From NCBI GenBank assembly GCA_964508915.1, contig CAZDVK010000015.1, positions 1-37,069 of the forward strand: 37,069 nucleotides of DNA, given 5' to 3'. The translations under genes were made by a program, and so were the position numbers. The stretch is from CAZDVK01 sp964508915 (GTDB lineage: Bacteria > Pseudomonadota > Alphaproteobacteria > Paracaedibacterales > CAIULA01). Shown piece after piece: positions 25,922 through 33,448 of the stretch; position 1 is the first letter of the stretch; each line of letters begins with the position of its first letter. Below the pieces are notes generated by a model. The model did no database searches, was not told the DNA's origin, and worked only from the letters and a program-made list of their open reading frames with translations.

Positions 25922-28528
25922 ATGTTTTTTCAAAAAAAAATACTTTCTTGTAGTGTCCTATTTTTTACCTTAGTCGCCTTATATTTTTTTGGTCTTGGGA
26001 ATAGGCCTTTTGCCACGCCTGATGAAGGGCGATATGTGGAAATTCCCCGTGAAATGGTTCAAACAGGTGACTGGTTAACGCCACGCTTAAATGGTGTTAA
26101 GTATTTTGAAAAACCTCCCTTATTTTATTGGTTGCAAGCCGCAACCATCAAGGTTTTTAACTTCAATAATCTTGATACAGGCGAATTTTTCATGCGTTTG
26201 TGGGTAGCCATATTTGCATTACTGGGGTGTGCGGCAACATATCATTTTGCGCGGTCTTTTTATGGGCATGAAGTTGGCCTTTTTTCTGGGTTTATTTTGG
26301 GAACCAGTGTTTTATATTTTTCTTTGGGGCGCTTAATCATTTTAGATATGCCCGTCAGCGTTTTATCAACGCTGGCTTTATTTAGCTTTTTTCAAGGATT
26401 TTTTGCACAAAACCACCTGCATCGTCGTTTGTGGTTTTATGGGTTTGCTGCGTTTTCAGCGTTGGGCGTGCTCACCAAAGGTGTTATGGCTTTGGCTATA
26501 GCAGGGCCTATCATTGTTATTTGGCTAACATTAACAAGGAATTGGGGCCGGTTAAGACCGTTGTTTTTCCCTTCAGCTTTTCTGTTGTTCTTGCTGATTG
26601 CCGTACCGTGGCATGTCTTAGTAAGTCTGAAAAACCCTGAATTCCCTTATAAATATTTTATTGTCGAACATGTTTTACGCTATACAACAGACGTTCACCT
26701 TCGCACCAAACCTTTTTACTTTTTTATACCTGTTTTATTGCTGGGTATATTGCCCTGGGCATTTTTCATAAGTTCTGCCTTTAAACAAGCATTGAAAAAT
26801 AGAAAGCCGTCAGACACTTTTTTATTAGTTTGGGTTAGTTGGGTTTTTGGCTTTTTTTCCTTATCTAATTCTAAGCTTATTCCCTACATTCTGCCTTTGT
26901 TTCCAGCTTTGAGTATTATTTTAGGAAATTATGTTTGGCAAACCTATCAAGGAAGAGTTTATGAAAAAACAAGCGTTAATACGCTTCGCTTTTTTGGGTT
27001 ATTTTTGGCACCATTAGCGTATTTTGTCGTTGCATACAAAACAGATGTTTTTGTTGGAAAAGAGGCAGTCCAGCCCTTTGCTTTGGGGCTTGTTGCAATT
27101 TTCTTGATTGCAGGTTTAGCCAGTTTTTTGTTTCGTTCCAGTAAACAGCTAATCAGGGTTTTATCTGCCTGCAGTATCGCGACCCTTTTGGTCATTATCC
27201 AGGCAGCACCGCATGTTCAGCGACCATCTATCAAAGAATTGGCACATCATATCAATCAACATAAAAAACAAGGTGATTTGATCATCAGCTTTATGGCCTA
27301 CTATCAAGATTTGCCAGTCTATACAAACCAAATCGTTACGGTTATTGAAGCCAAAGGCGAATTGGAATTTGGAACCCAAGTAGAAGACGTTACATCGTGG
27401 ATGGTCCCTATGGACAAGTTCAAACCCCTTTGGCAAAAAGCTGACCAAACCCTTTGGATTGTGGGGCGCCGAACAGAAATAGAGGCTTATCAACAGAAAC
27501 ATCCAGACTTTAAACCGATTCCGGTTATGGAGATGGATGGTAACGTTCTTGGACGGATAGATAAAAAGGGGCAGAAAATCGTGAAGACCAATGTTGCCAA
27601 CGCATACTTAGATGATAATTGTTCCGATCAGCAGCTATTAAGTCACAACAATTCCACCATTTCAGAAGAAGGTTTAAAAGCCCGCGTTTCCGCCATCATA
27701 GATCGTTTAAAAAAAACAGATCCAAAAAATCTGGCACTGCCTCTTGATGAAACGTTGAAACTTCTTGACGAAATGGCCAACTGTACAGGCTTAGGCCGCT
27801 GGTTGTTAATGCAACAAGGACTGAACGGTTTTTGGACAGCCGAAGCTATACTTCGGTCTGGCGGTAACAGCTCAAGCTCTATCGCACGCTGGATGGCAAC
27901 AGACGCGCCTGTTTTTCGGGCCACATCAGAACGGTTTAAAATTTTTCAAAAAGAACTTCAAAAACGATTAGATGCAGGGGATAAGATTTTTGTTTCCGTT
28001 CCGTGTGGAACGATGGAAGAATTGTTTTTGCTTAACACGTCGAATTGCAATGCGATGCCCCATTTTATTGGCGTTGATCTTGACCCACAGGCAAAAACAT
28101 GGGTTAGCAAATCAGCTGAGAAGGGCTTATATACGTTTGAATTTCTTCAAGATGATGCCTTTTCACTGCCTAAACATATTAAAAATGCGGACGTTATTGT
28201 TAGTAATGGGTTAAATATTTACATTCAAGATGACGAAAAAGTTATTGAGTTATACAAAGCATTTGCCGCTGCCTTGAAACCTAACGGTATTTTAATTACA
28301 AGCCATCTTGCCCCACCAAGCTTTGCAAAACCCTACAGTCTGGATGCTTTAAAAAAACAGCTTGCCATTGTTAAGGATATTTGTGAAATGAAGTGGCAGG
28401 TTTTTAGACCAGAAGAAATTGTGCGTCAACAACTTATAAAAGCCGGCTTTGAAGTCCAAGATGTTATTTGGGATAGCCAGATGATGTTCCCAACGTACGT
28501 GGCTCGATTACAGGCATATTCAAAATAA
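25922..28528 (+). CDS. Fusion: ArnT-like glycosyltransferase + SAM methyltransferase
   Basis: 868 residues. Residues 1 to about 545 form a polytopic GT-C/PMT-family transferase like ArnT: PDEGRYVEIPREM with the catalytic Asp-Glu, GDWLTPRLNGVKYFEKPPLFYW, and about a dozen membrane segments. ArnT-type enzymes move sugars from a lipid carrier to lipid A or another periplasmic acceptor. From about 575 to 868 comes a soluble class I SAM methyltransferase-like domain: GLNGFW, APVFRATSERFKIFQ, the motif I region FVSVPCGTMEEL (about 690-701), GVDLDPQA (about 717-724), FLQDDAF, VIVSNGLNIYIQDD and GILITSH. The second part recalls stand-alone methyltransferases of Legionella-like bacteria (from memory, unverified). 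The frame is continuous with no stop near the junction. The gene is probably cotranscribed with the PTS gene. The methylation target is unknown. Confidence 0.9.
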   Translation: MFFQKKILSCSVLFFTLVALYFFGLGNRPFATPDEGRYVEIPREMVQTGDWLTPRLNGVKYFEKPPLFYWLQAATIKVFNFNNLDTGEFFMRLWVAIFALLGCAATYHFARSFYGHEVGLFSGFILGTSVLYFSLGRLIILDMPVSVLSTLALFSFFQGFFAQNHLHRRLWFYGFAAFSALGVLTKGVMALAIAGPIIVIWLTLTRNWGRLRPLFFPSAFLLFLLIAVPWHVLVSLKNPEFPYKYFIVEHVLRYTTDVHLRTKPFYFFIPVLLLGILPWAFFISSAFKQALKNRKPSDTFLLVWVSWVFGFFSLSNSKLIPYILPLFPALSIILGNYVWQTYQGRVYEKTSVNTLRFFGLFLAPLAYFVVAYKTDVFVGKEAVQPFALGLVAIFLIAGLASFLFRSSKQLIRVLSACSIATLLVIIQAAPHVQRPSIKELAHHINQHKKQGDLIISFMAYYQDLPVYTNQIVTVIEAKGELEFGTQVEDVTSWMVPMDKFKPLWQKADQTLWIVGRRTEIEAYQQKHPDFKPIPVMEMDGNVLGRIDKKGQKIVKTNVANAYLDDNCSDQQLLSHNNSTISEEGLKARVSAIIDRLKKTDPKNLALPLDETLKLLDEMANCTGLGRWLLMQQGLNGFWTAEAILRSGGNSSSSIARWMATDAPVFRATSERFKIFQKELQKRLDAGDKIFVSVPCGTMEELFLLNTSNCNAMPHFIGVDLDPQAKTWVSKSAEKGLYTFEFLQDDAFSLPKHIKNADVIVSNGLNIYIQDDEKVIELYKAFAAALKPNGILITSHLAPPSFAKPYSLDALKKQLAIVKDICEMKWQVFRPEEIVRQQLIKAGFEVQDVIWDSQMMFPTYVARLQAYSK

Positions 28529-28669
28529 ACAGCAACAAGGCGTTATCTTCAAGCCCCTAGTATCTTGAGATGTCCAAGTAAAAATCTAACTTGCTTTTAA
28601 ATCTTGAATGTTACCCAGGGCCAGAATTTTCGAAAAACCATTCCTCGTTGAAACGCAAACAAAAGCTAA
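28529..28669. other. Non-coding stretch, no recognisable content
   Basis: Between the transferase fusion and the Rieske fragment no gene, RNA or strong hairpin is seen. Together with 28670-28909 this is the longest gene-free interval in the window (381 bases). Reading frames across it are short and chimeric. Confidence 0.5.
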
Positions 28670-28729
28670 AATGAACGAAAGTCTTTGGCTCAAGGTGATA
28701 AAGGGGGGTGGTTATGTGCGTGCCATGGG
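28670..28729 (+). pseudogene. 60-bp fragment of a second Rieske gene
   Basis: Matches 31471-31530 of the intact Rieske gene at 56 of 60 bases and encodes exactly the same 20 residues (N133 to G152, from NERKSLAQ through the second iron-sulfur box CACHG). All four base differences are third-position and silent. Similarity stops abruptly on both sides. In an open frame of 28608-28883 this segment is read in a different frame, so the Rieske peptide is not made. Confidence 0.85.
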
Positions 28730-28790
28730 GTTTGTGTCCATAGGCGGGCGCACTGATGATGGGACCTTTGTGAAATGCAGGGGTGTTTAT

Positions 28791-28907
28791 CCCCCATTGA
28801 AAGGGCACGGAAAATTTCGAGGGGCTTCGGTACTTAAGTATTTCGTATACATTCCGCGCCTCGTCCCCTCATTTTCCTGCTGATTTTTTTGAAATCCATC
28901 AGGTATA
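28791..28907 (+). repeat. 117-bp direct repeat, copy A
   Basis: About 88 percent identical to 30924-31039 in the same orientation, with a few single-base indels. It starts in the C-run before TTGAAAGGGC and ends at GGTATA. The stop codon of the leftward ankyrin gene begins 3 bases beyond its right end. It has no evident inner palindrome and carries no gene. Confidence 0.9.
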
Positions 28908-28909
28908 GA

Positions 28910-30793
28910 TTATGCTCCTAATCGATCATAGATTCTTCCCAAAAGATTATCCATATAAGCCCTGTCAACTGTTAATGTTCGTCCAGTGGCCTTAAGATGC
29001 TGATTGGCTACTGAAGTGGTAAACTGCATATCTATGTCATCCCAAACTTTTTTAGCATCAGCATCTAAACGCTGTATTGCCGCTCTGGAAGCTAAGAAAA
29101 AAACAGCTGTCTGATGGTGGGTTAAGTTGTCTGCATAAGGATTTGTTGTATCTTCTGGTGTATAGAGTTTTTGAGCCAAAGATTGTAGAATTTCCAACTT
29201 GTGTCTTTGTTTTTTAGGAGACTCTAATCCCTTAAAATATTCCTCACCATTAAAAGGAGCTTCCACGTCGGATAAGCCCCCCATTGGGCTCCTAACAACC
29301 AAAGTTTCTTCTAACTTTCCTTCTTCACAAGTAGAGGAAGCTGCCCCAGGGCGTAACCTTGAAAGATAGATACGTGCTAAGTTAATTCCAATGTTTTCTG
29401 CACTCTCCATCATGACTTTAAGCTCCACTCCTTTGGCTACTCTATTATGATCTATTCCCCAAGCACCTCCGGTTGAAAGAATGCATGCACTTGTGTCTGC
29501 CAGTTTGGAATAAAATGCTAGATCTTCTGGTTCTGCAATCCTCTCAACCCTAGTGACAGTTGTTCCATATGCGCTCACTCTATCTTCAAAAGAAGAGTTA
29601 AGGTAGTCAGGGTTAACAATTAAATTTCTTAAATTCTGAACAGCCAAATTGTCTATATTTTCTTCAACTGGACAAACATTATGAGTGATTCCACTTCTAA
29701 ATCCAGTGACAAGACCATGAATTGATCCCCACAATCTTTTTGTTCGTTCAAATTGGGCTGGGTCTTCATGAAAAAGAGCATTTTTTAAAGATGCCTCAGC
29801 TTTTAGATACATTGTTTTTAACAACGTAATTCTATATACATCCACAGCTATTCCAGGGGCATTTCTAGATAATTTTGCTTCTTTTATTGCTTTAGGAAGA
29901 TCGTTACAAACATCAACAACGTCCGTAAAATCTTCAAAAAAATGCCCTGTTTTCCCCATAACACGATTAATAATTCGATTTAATCCTACGTATACATAAC
30001 TTACAGAAACAAAATCAGGAATCCTATGAAACAAAACAAGTTCTTCCACAGCTTTTTTCTTTTTTTGGGGCTTTTTATCTTTAGTAGAATGGGATTCCGG
30101 TTCATTTTCAGTATGATAGGATTCTGGTGCGTCAAAGGGTTTATAGCCGCGATTATCTTGCAACTCTTTATCTGCGCCAAGTTCTATTAGTTTTAAAATA
30201 GATTTTTCTTCTCGTTCAGGATTTGTCGCCCAAAGGTGCAATAAAGACTTTCCTTGAAAATCTTGATGATTTATGCTTAGTCCTTCTCCTTGAAGGAACT
30301 TAACGGTTTTGATGTCTCTTGCAAAATGCATTGCTGATTCACCATAATTATTAACGGCTAATGGGTCAGCACCCTTCCGTAAAAGTATTTTGATTGCCTC
30401 GATATTTCCATAGTATACAGCACCACGCATCAATACTGTTGAGCCCCACTTATCTCGACTATGAGGAGAAAAACCAAGTTCTAAAAGAGTCAAAAGCGTT
30501 TCTCTGGGATCATCAGTTTCTGCAGTTGCAAAAAATAGAGCAGTTCTACCTTGATCATCTCTGGCGTAAAGATCAGCGCCTCCATATAATCCGAAAGCAC
30601 GCTTTAATCTCAAAGCACGATTTACTTCTTTTGGATTCTGATGAGTTAGTTTCATAAAATCTGTTAGACCATAACCATCCCGGCTATTTGGTCTTCTTGG
30701 ATTATCTGATGCTGTGGCACCAGGACTTGATGCAAGAGCCAATGAAACATTCACTAGGCATGCAAAAATCAAAAAAATTAGATGTTTAATCAT
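28910..30793 (-). CDS. Secreted ankyrin-repeat protein
   Basis: 627 residues with start at 30793, where AAAGGA lies 7 bases upstream and the product opens with a signal peptide (MIKHLIFLIFACLVNVSLALA, cut near residue 21-22). The frame is open to 30919, but the extra 42 codons lack a signal and a ribosome site. About four to five ankyrin repeats cover residues 71-220 (DLYARDDQGRTALFFAT, SRDKWGSTVLMRGAVYYGN, GADPLAVNNYGESAMHFA, NHQDFQGKSLLHLWAT, GADKELQDNRGYKPFDA). A Lys-rich linker (238-248) and a long helical C-terminal region of unknown fold follow. Ankyrin proteins of intracellular bacteria are often host-directed effectors. The gene runs opposite to its neighbours and fills the space between two 117-bp direct repeats, which suggests late insertion. 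A Sec signal rather than a type IV signal implies export to the periplasm or beyond. Confidence 0.88.
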   Translation of the reverse strand: MIKHLIFLIFACLVNVSLALASSPGATASDNPRRPNSRDGYGLTDFMKLTHQNPKEVNRALRLKRAFGLYGGADLYARDDQGRTALFFATAETDDPRETLLTLLELGFSPHSRDKWGSTVLMRGAVYYGNIEAIKILLRKGADPLAVNNYGESAMHFARDIKTVKFLQGEGLSINHQDFQGKSLLHLWATNPEREEKSILKLIELGADKELQDNRGYKPFDAPESYHTENEPESHSTKDKKPQKKKKAVEELVLFHRIPDFVSVSYVYVGLNRIINRVMGKTGHFFEDFTDVVDVCNDLPKAIKEAKLSRNAPGIAVDVYRITLLKTMYLKAEASLKNALFHEDPAQFERTKRLWGSIHGLVTGFRSGITHNVCPVEENIDNLAVQNLRNLIVNPDYLNSSFEDRVSAYGTTVTRVERIAEPEDLAFYSKLADTSACILSTGGAWGIDHNRVAKGVELKVMMESAENIGINLARIYLSRLRPGAASSTCEEGKLEETLVVRSPMGGLSDVEAPFNGEEYFKGLESPKKQRHKLEILQSLAQKLYTPEDTTNPYADNLTHHQTAVFFLASRAAIQRLDADAKKVWDDIDMQFTTSVANQHLKATGRTLTVDRAYMDNLLGRIYDRLGA

Positions 30794-30923
30794 AGTAGAT
30801 CCTTTTAGTTTTCTAATAATAAAAAATTGTTTCTTGCTTTGATGTAGGGATAATATTGTAACTTTCAATAAAAAAGCAAATTTATTTAAATAATTTTTCT
30901 TGTACGACTGAAAATTCACACGA

Positions 30924-31039
30924 CCCCCCTTTGAAAGGGCATGGAAAATTTCGAGGGACTTCGGTTCTCAAGTATTTTATATACATTCCGCGCCTCACCC
31001 CTCATTTTCCTGCTGGTTTTTTGAAATCCACCGGGTATA
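30924..31039 (+). repeat. 117-bp direct repeat, copy B
   Basis: Second copy of the repeat at 28791-28907. It lies just upstream of the Rieske gene and ends 35 bases before its start codon, so it probably forms part of the leader of that operon. An in-frame open stretch through it explains why the Rieske reading frame appears to begin at 30931; the real start is 31075. Confidence 0.9.
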
Positions 31040-31074
31040 CAATAACTTTACGAAAAATTTACAATTATGGCTTC

Positions 31075-31638
31075 ATGTCAGAAATTAAAAATAATCAACC
31101 CCCGTTACCTGAATGCCATGAAGGGTCAACGCGGCGGGATTTTTTAACCCTAACGGCTACAGCAGCAGGTGTTGTGGGGGTTTGTGCAGTGGCGCTGCCC
31201 TTTATTAACAGTATGAACCCAGCAGCTGATGTGTTGGCTTTAGCATCTGTTGATGTGGACTTAAAAGACATTCCCGTAGGTCATACAAAAGTGGTTATGT
31301 GGCGGGGAAAGCCTGTATTTATTCGTAACCGTACACCCGACGAAATTAAGATGGCAGAATCTACCACCCTTAAAGCTTTGCCAGATCCCCAGACAGATTC
31401 TGAAAGATTTTCTAAAAATCCACAATGGCTAGTGGTTATTGGTGTGTGCACCCATTTAGGGTGTGTTCCAAATGAACGAAAGTCTTTGGCCCAAGGCGAT
31501 AAAGGGGGGTGGTTATGTGCATGCCACGGGTCGCAATATGACGTATCAGGTCGTATTGTGGCGGGCCCAGCACCAAAAAATTTAGAAGTACCTTCGTATC
31601 AGTTTATTAACAACGGTTCCGCAATTCGGATTGGCTAA
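31075..31638 (+). CDS. petA: Ubiquinol-cytochrome c reductase iron-sulfur subunit (Rieske)
   Basis: Rieske [2Fe-2S] subunit of the cytochrome bc1 complex, which passes electrons from ubiquinol to cytochrome c1. 187 residues. A twin-arginine signal (STRRDFL, Arg20-Arg21) runs into the membrane anchor (about 24-44). Cluster ligands are Cys125 and His127 in box 1 (CTHLGC, with Cys130) and Cys148 and His151 in box 2 (CACHG, with Cys150); Cys130-Cys150 is the expected disulfide. The start ATG at 31075 gives the normal N-terminus MSEIKN; upstream in-frame codons belong to the 117-bp repeat. No Shine-Dalgarno is evident. Its stop overlaps the start of cytochrome b by one base (TAATG). A fragment of a related gene lies 2.4 kb upstream. 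Confidence 0.97.
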   Translation: MSEIKNNQPPLPECHEGSTRRDFLTLTATAAGVVGVCAVALPFINSMNPAADVLALASVDVDLKDIPVGHTKVVMWRGKPVFIRNRTPDEIKMAESTTLKALPDPQTDSERFSKNPQWLVVIGVCTHLGCVPNERKSLAQGDKGGWLCACHGSQYDVSGRIVAGPAPKNLEVPSYQFINNGSAIRIG

Positions 31639-32792
31639 TGCAAAAAATTATTGATTGGATCGATCACCGTCTCCCCATCTTTCACTTTTTTAAAAAAGAA
31701 TTGAAAGATTACCCAACCCCCAAAAACCTCAATTACATGTGGAATTTTGGGTCACTGGCCGGCATTACGTTAGTCATTATGATTTTAAGTGGCATTTTTT
31801 TAGCCATGCATTACGTGCCCCATGTGGATAAGGCGTTTGATAGCGTGGAGCGTATCATGCGTGATGTCAACAGTGGTTGGCTGATTCGTTACATCCACAT
31901 GAATGGTGCATCCATGTTTTTTATTGTGGTGTATTTGCACATGCTGCGGGGTTTGTATTACGGGTCATACAAGGAACCCCGTGAGTTGCTGTGGATATTA
32001 GGCGTGGTTATTTTGCTGCTGATGATGGCAACAGCCTTTATGGGGTATGTGTTGCCCTGGGGACAGATGAGCTTTTGGGGTGCCACCGTTATTACCAACC
32101 TATTTTCGGCGTTTCCTTTTGGGGAATCCATTGTGCGGTGGTTATGGGGTGGTTTTTCAGTAGATAATCCAACGCTCAACCGTTTTTTTGCGCTTCACTA
32201 CCTGCTGCCATTTGTTATTGTTGGGGTCACCATGTTGCACTTGGTTGCATTGCACCGTTTTGGTTCTAATAATCCAAAGGGTGTGAAGGTTGAAAAAATT
32301 CCCTTTCACCCCTATTACACCATTAAAGATTTGTATGGCCTGGGTATCTATTTGCTGATTTACAGCGGGTTTGTGTTCTTTGCGCCCAATTTTTTTGGGG
32401 AGCCTGATAACTACATTCCTGCAAACCCTTTGGTAACACCACCGCATATCGTGCCTGAATGGTACTTTTTGCCTTTTTATGCCATTTTACGGTCTATTCC
32501 CAGCAAATTAGGCGGTGTTTTATGCATGTTTGGGGCCGTTTTTTTGTTAGGGATAACCCCCTGGCTGGACCGACACCCTGTGAAAAGCGGAACCTATCGA
32601 CCCATATTTAAAAAATTATTTGTTCTGTTTGTTGTTAACTGCCTGGTTTTAGGGTGGATTGGTGCCAACCCGCCTGAAGGATGGTATTTAATTGTAGGAC
32701 GTTTTGCCACGTTGTATTTCTTTGTGCATTTTTTGGTTTTTTTACCGCTGTTGAGTCGCTATGAAAAATGCCCAGGTGCACCCCATGAATAA
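31638..32792 (+). CDS. petB: Cytochrome b of the bc1 complex
   Basis: Membrane subunit that binds hemes bL and bH and the quinol sites. 384 residues, eight membrane segments expected. Marks include MHYVPHVDKAFDSVERI, the first heme-ligand helix with RYIHMNGASMFFIVVYLHM (two His), GYVLPWGQMSFWGATVITN, the second pair of His in FALHYLLPFVIVGVTMLHLVALH, and the PEWYFLPFYAILRSIP quinol-site motif. It is translationally coupled to the Rieske gene by a one-base overlap, and its end overlaps the start of pgpA by 8 bases. The cytochrome c1 gene that normally follows is absent here. Confidence 0.98.
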   Translation: MQKIIDWIDHRLPIFHFFKKELKDYPTPKNLNYMWNFGSLAGITLVIMILSGIFLAMHYVPHVDKAFDSVERIMRDVNSGWLIRYIHMNGASMFFIVVYLHMLRGLYYGSYKEPRELLWILGVVILLLMMATAFMGYVLPWGQMSFWGATVITNLFSAFPFGESIVRWLWGGFSVDNPTLNRFFALHYLLPFVIVGVTMLHLVALHRFGSNNPKGVKVEKIPFHPYYTIKDLYGLGIYLLIYSGFVFFAPNFFGEPDNYIPANPLVTPPHIVPEWYFLPFYAILRSIPSKLGGVLCMFGAVFLLGITPWLDRHPVKSGTYRPIFKKLFVLFVVNCLVLGWIGANPPEGWYLIVGRFATLYFFVHFLVFLPLLSRYEKCPGAPHE

Positions 32793-33288
32793 ATATTTTT
32801 CCTTGGCAAACTTGATAGCCACTGGGTTTTACGTAGGGAAAATTCCCATAGCGCCAGGAACGTTTGGGTCCTTGTTGGGGCTTATATTATTATTTCCGTG
32901 GTATGGCGGCCATGCTGCATCTCCTCTCGCTTTAGCTATATTATGTGCTGAATGCTTTGTCACAGGTCTTTGGGCTACGCAAACAATTTTAAAGGCAAGT
33001 GAATTTCAAAACCCAGACCCCAAAGAAATTGTTGTTGATGAAATTTTAGGCCAGTGGTTGACAGTATTACTGGTTAGTTTTTTTGTCCCAGTTACCTGGA
33101 AAACCCTAATTATTTGTTTTATAGCTTTTCGGGTATTTGACATTGTAAAGCCTTTTCCCATTGATTATATGGATGAAAAATTAGCTGCTAACCCAAAAAC
33201 AGCTGCTTTAGGGGTTATGATGGATGATTGCGTGGCAGCTTTATTTGCCGCCTTTTGGGTAGTGGTTATTATTCGTTACATATTTTAA
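32785..33288 (+). CDS. pgpA: Phosphatidylglycerophosphatase A
   Basis: Removes phosphate from phosphatidylglycerophosphate to give phosphatidylglycerol at the inner membrane. 167 residues with the PgpA signatures KIPIAPGTFGSLLGL, KEIVVDEILGQWLT (catalytic acidic residues) and RVFDIVKPFPIDYMDEK...GVMMDDCVAA. The start at 32785 is preferred over an ATG 24 bases earlier because AGGTG (32774-32778) is 6 bases before it and the product then begins with the normal MNKYFSLANLIATGF. The ATG overlaps the cytochrome b stop (ATGAATAA), so the two are translationally coupled. Its presence in a respiratory operon is unusual. Confidence 0.93.
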   Translation: MNKYFSLANLIATGFYVGKIPIAPGTFGSLLGLILLFPWYGGHAASPLALAILCAECFVTGLWATQTILKASEFQNPDPKEIVVDEILGQWLTVLLVSFFVPVTWKTLIICFIAFRVFDIVKPFPIDYMDEKLAANPKTAALGVMMDDCVAALFAAFWVVVIIRYIF

Positions 33289-33448
33289 ACATGATGTCCG
33301 CTCTTAACCACCAGCTCTTGTAACTAAAGCGCCAGCCGCAAAAAAGACTCTCACGGGTTTCTTTGCCATGAAACAATTGTCAAAACCTTGCGAACTTGGG
33401 GCTTTTTGTTTACCATGTGATTAATTTATTTTTTTAATTGTTTTAGGT

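Noticed and set aside
28608..28883. Open frame of 91 codons in the gap after the transferase fusion
   Set aside because: It is a chimera of the Rieske fragment read in the wrong frame, unassigned sequence and the 117-bp repeat; no ribosome site and no coherent protein.
30794..30919. N-terminal extension of the ankyrin protein
   Set aside because: The ATG at 30793 has an AAAGGA at proper spacing and gives a good signal peptide; the longer form hides the signal.
30931..31074. N-terminal extension of the Rieske protein
   Set aside because: These codons translate the 117-bp repeat; the normal Rieske N-terminus with its twin-arginine signal begins at 31075.
33330..33395. Leftward 21-codon frame starting MAKKPV upstream of ppiD, as a remnant of tpiA (often divergent from ppiD)
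   Set aside because: Only the first few codons suggest it; the rest does not match triosephosphate isomerase and there is no ribosome site.
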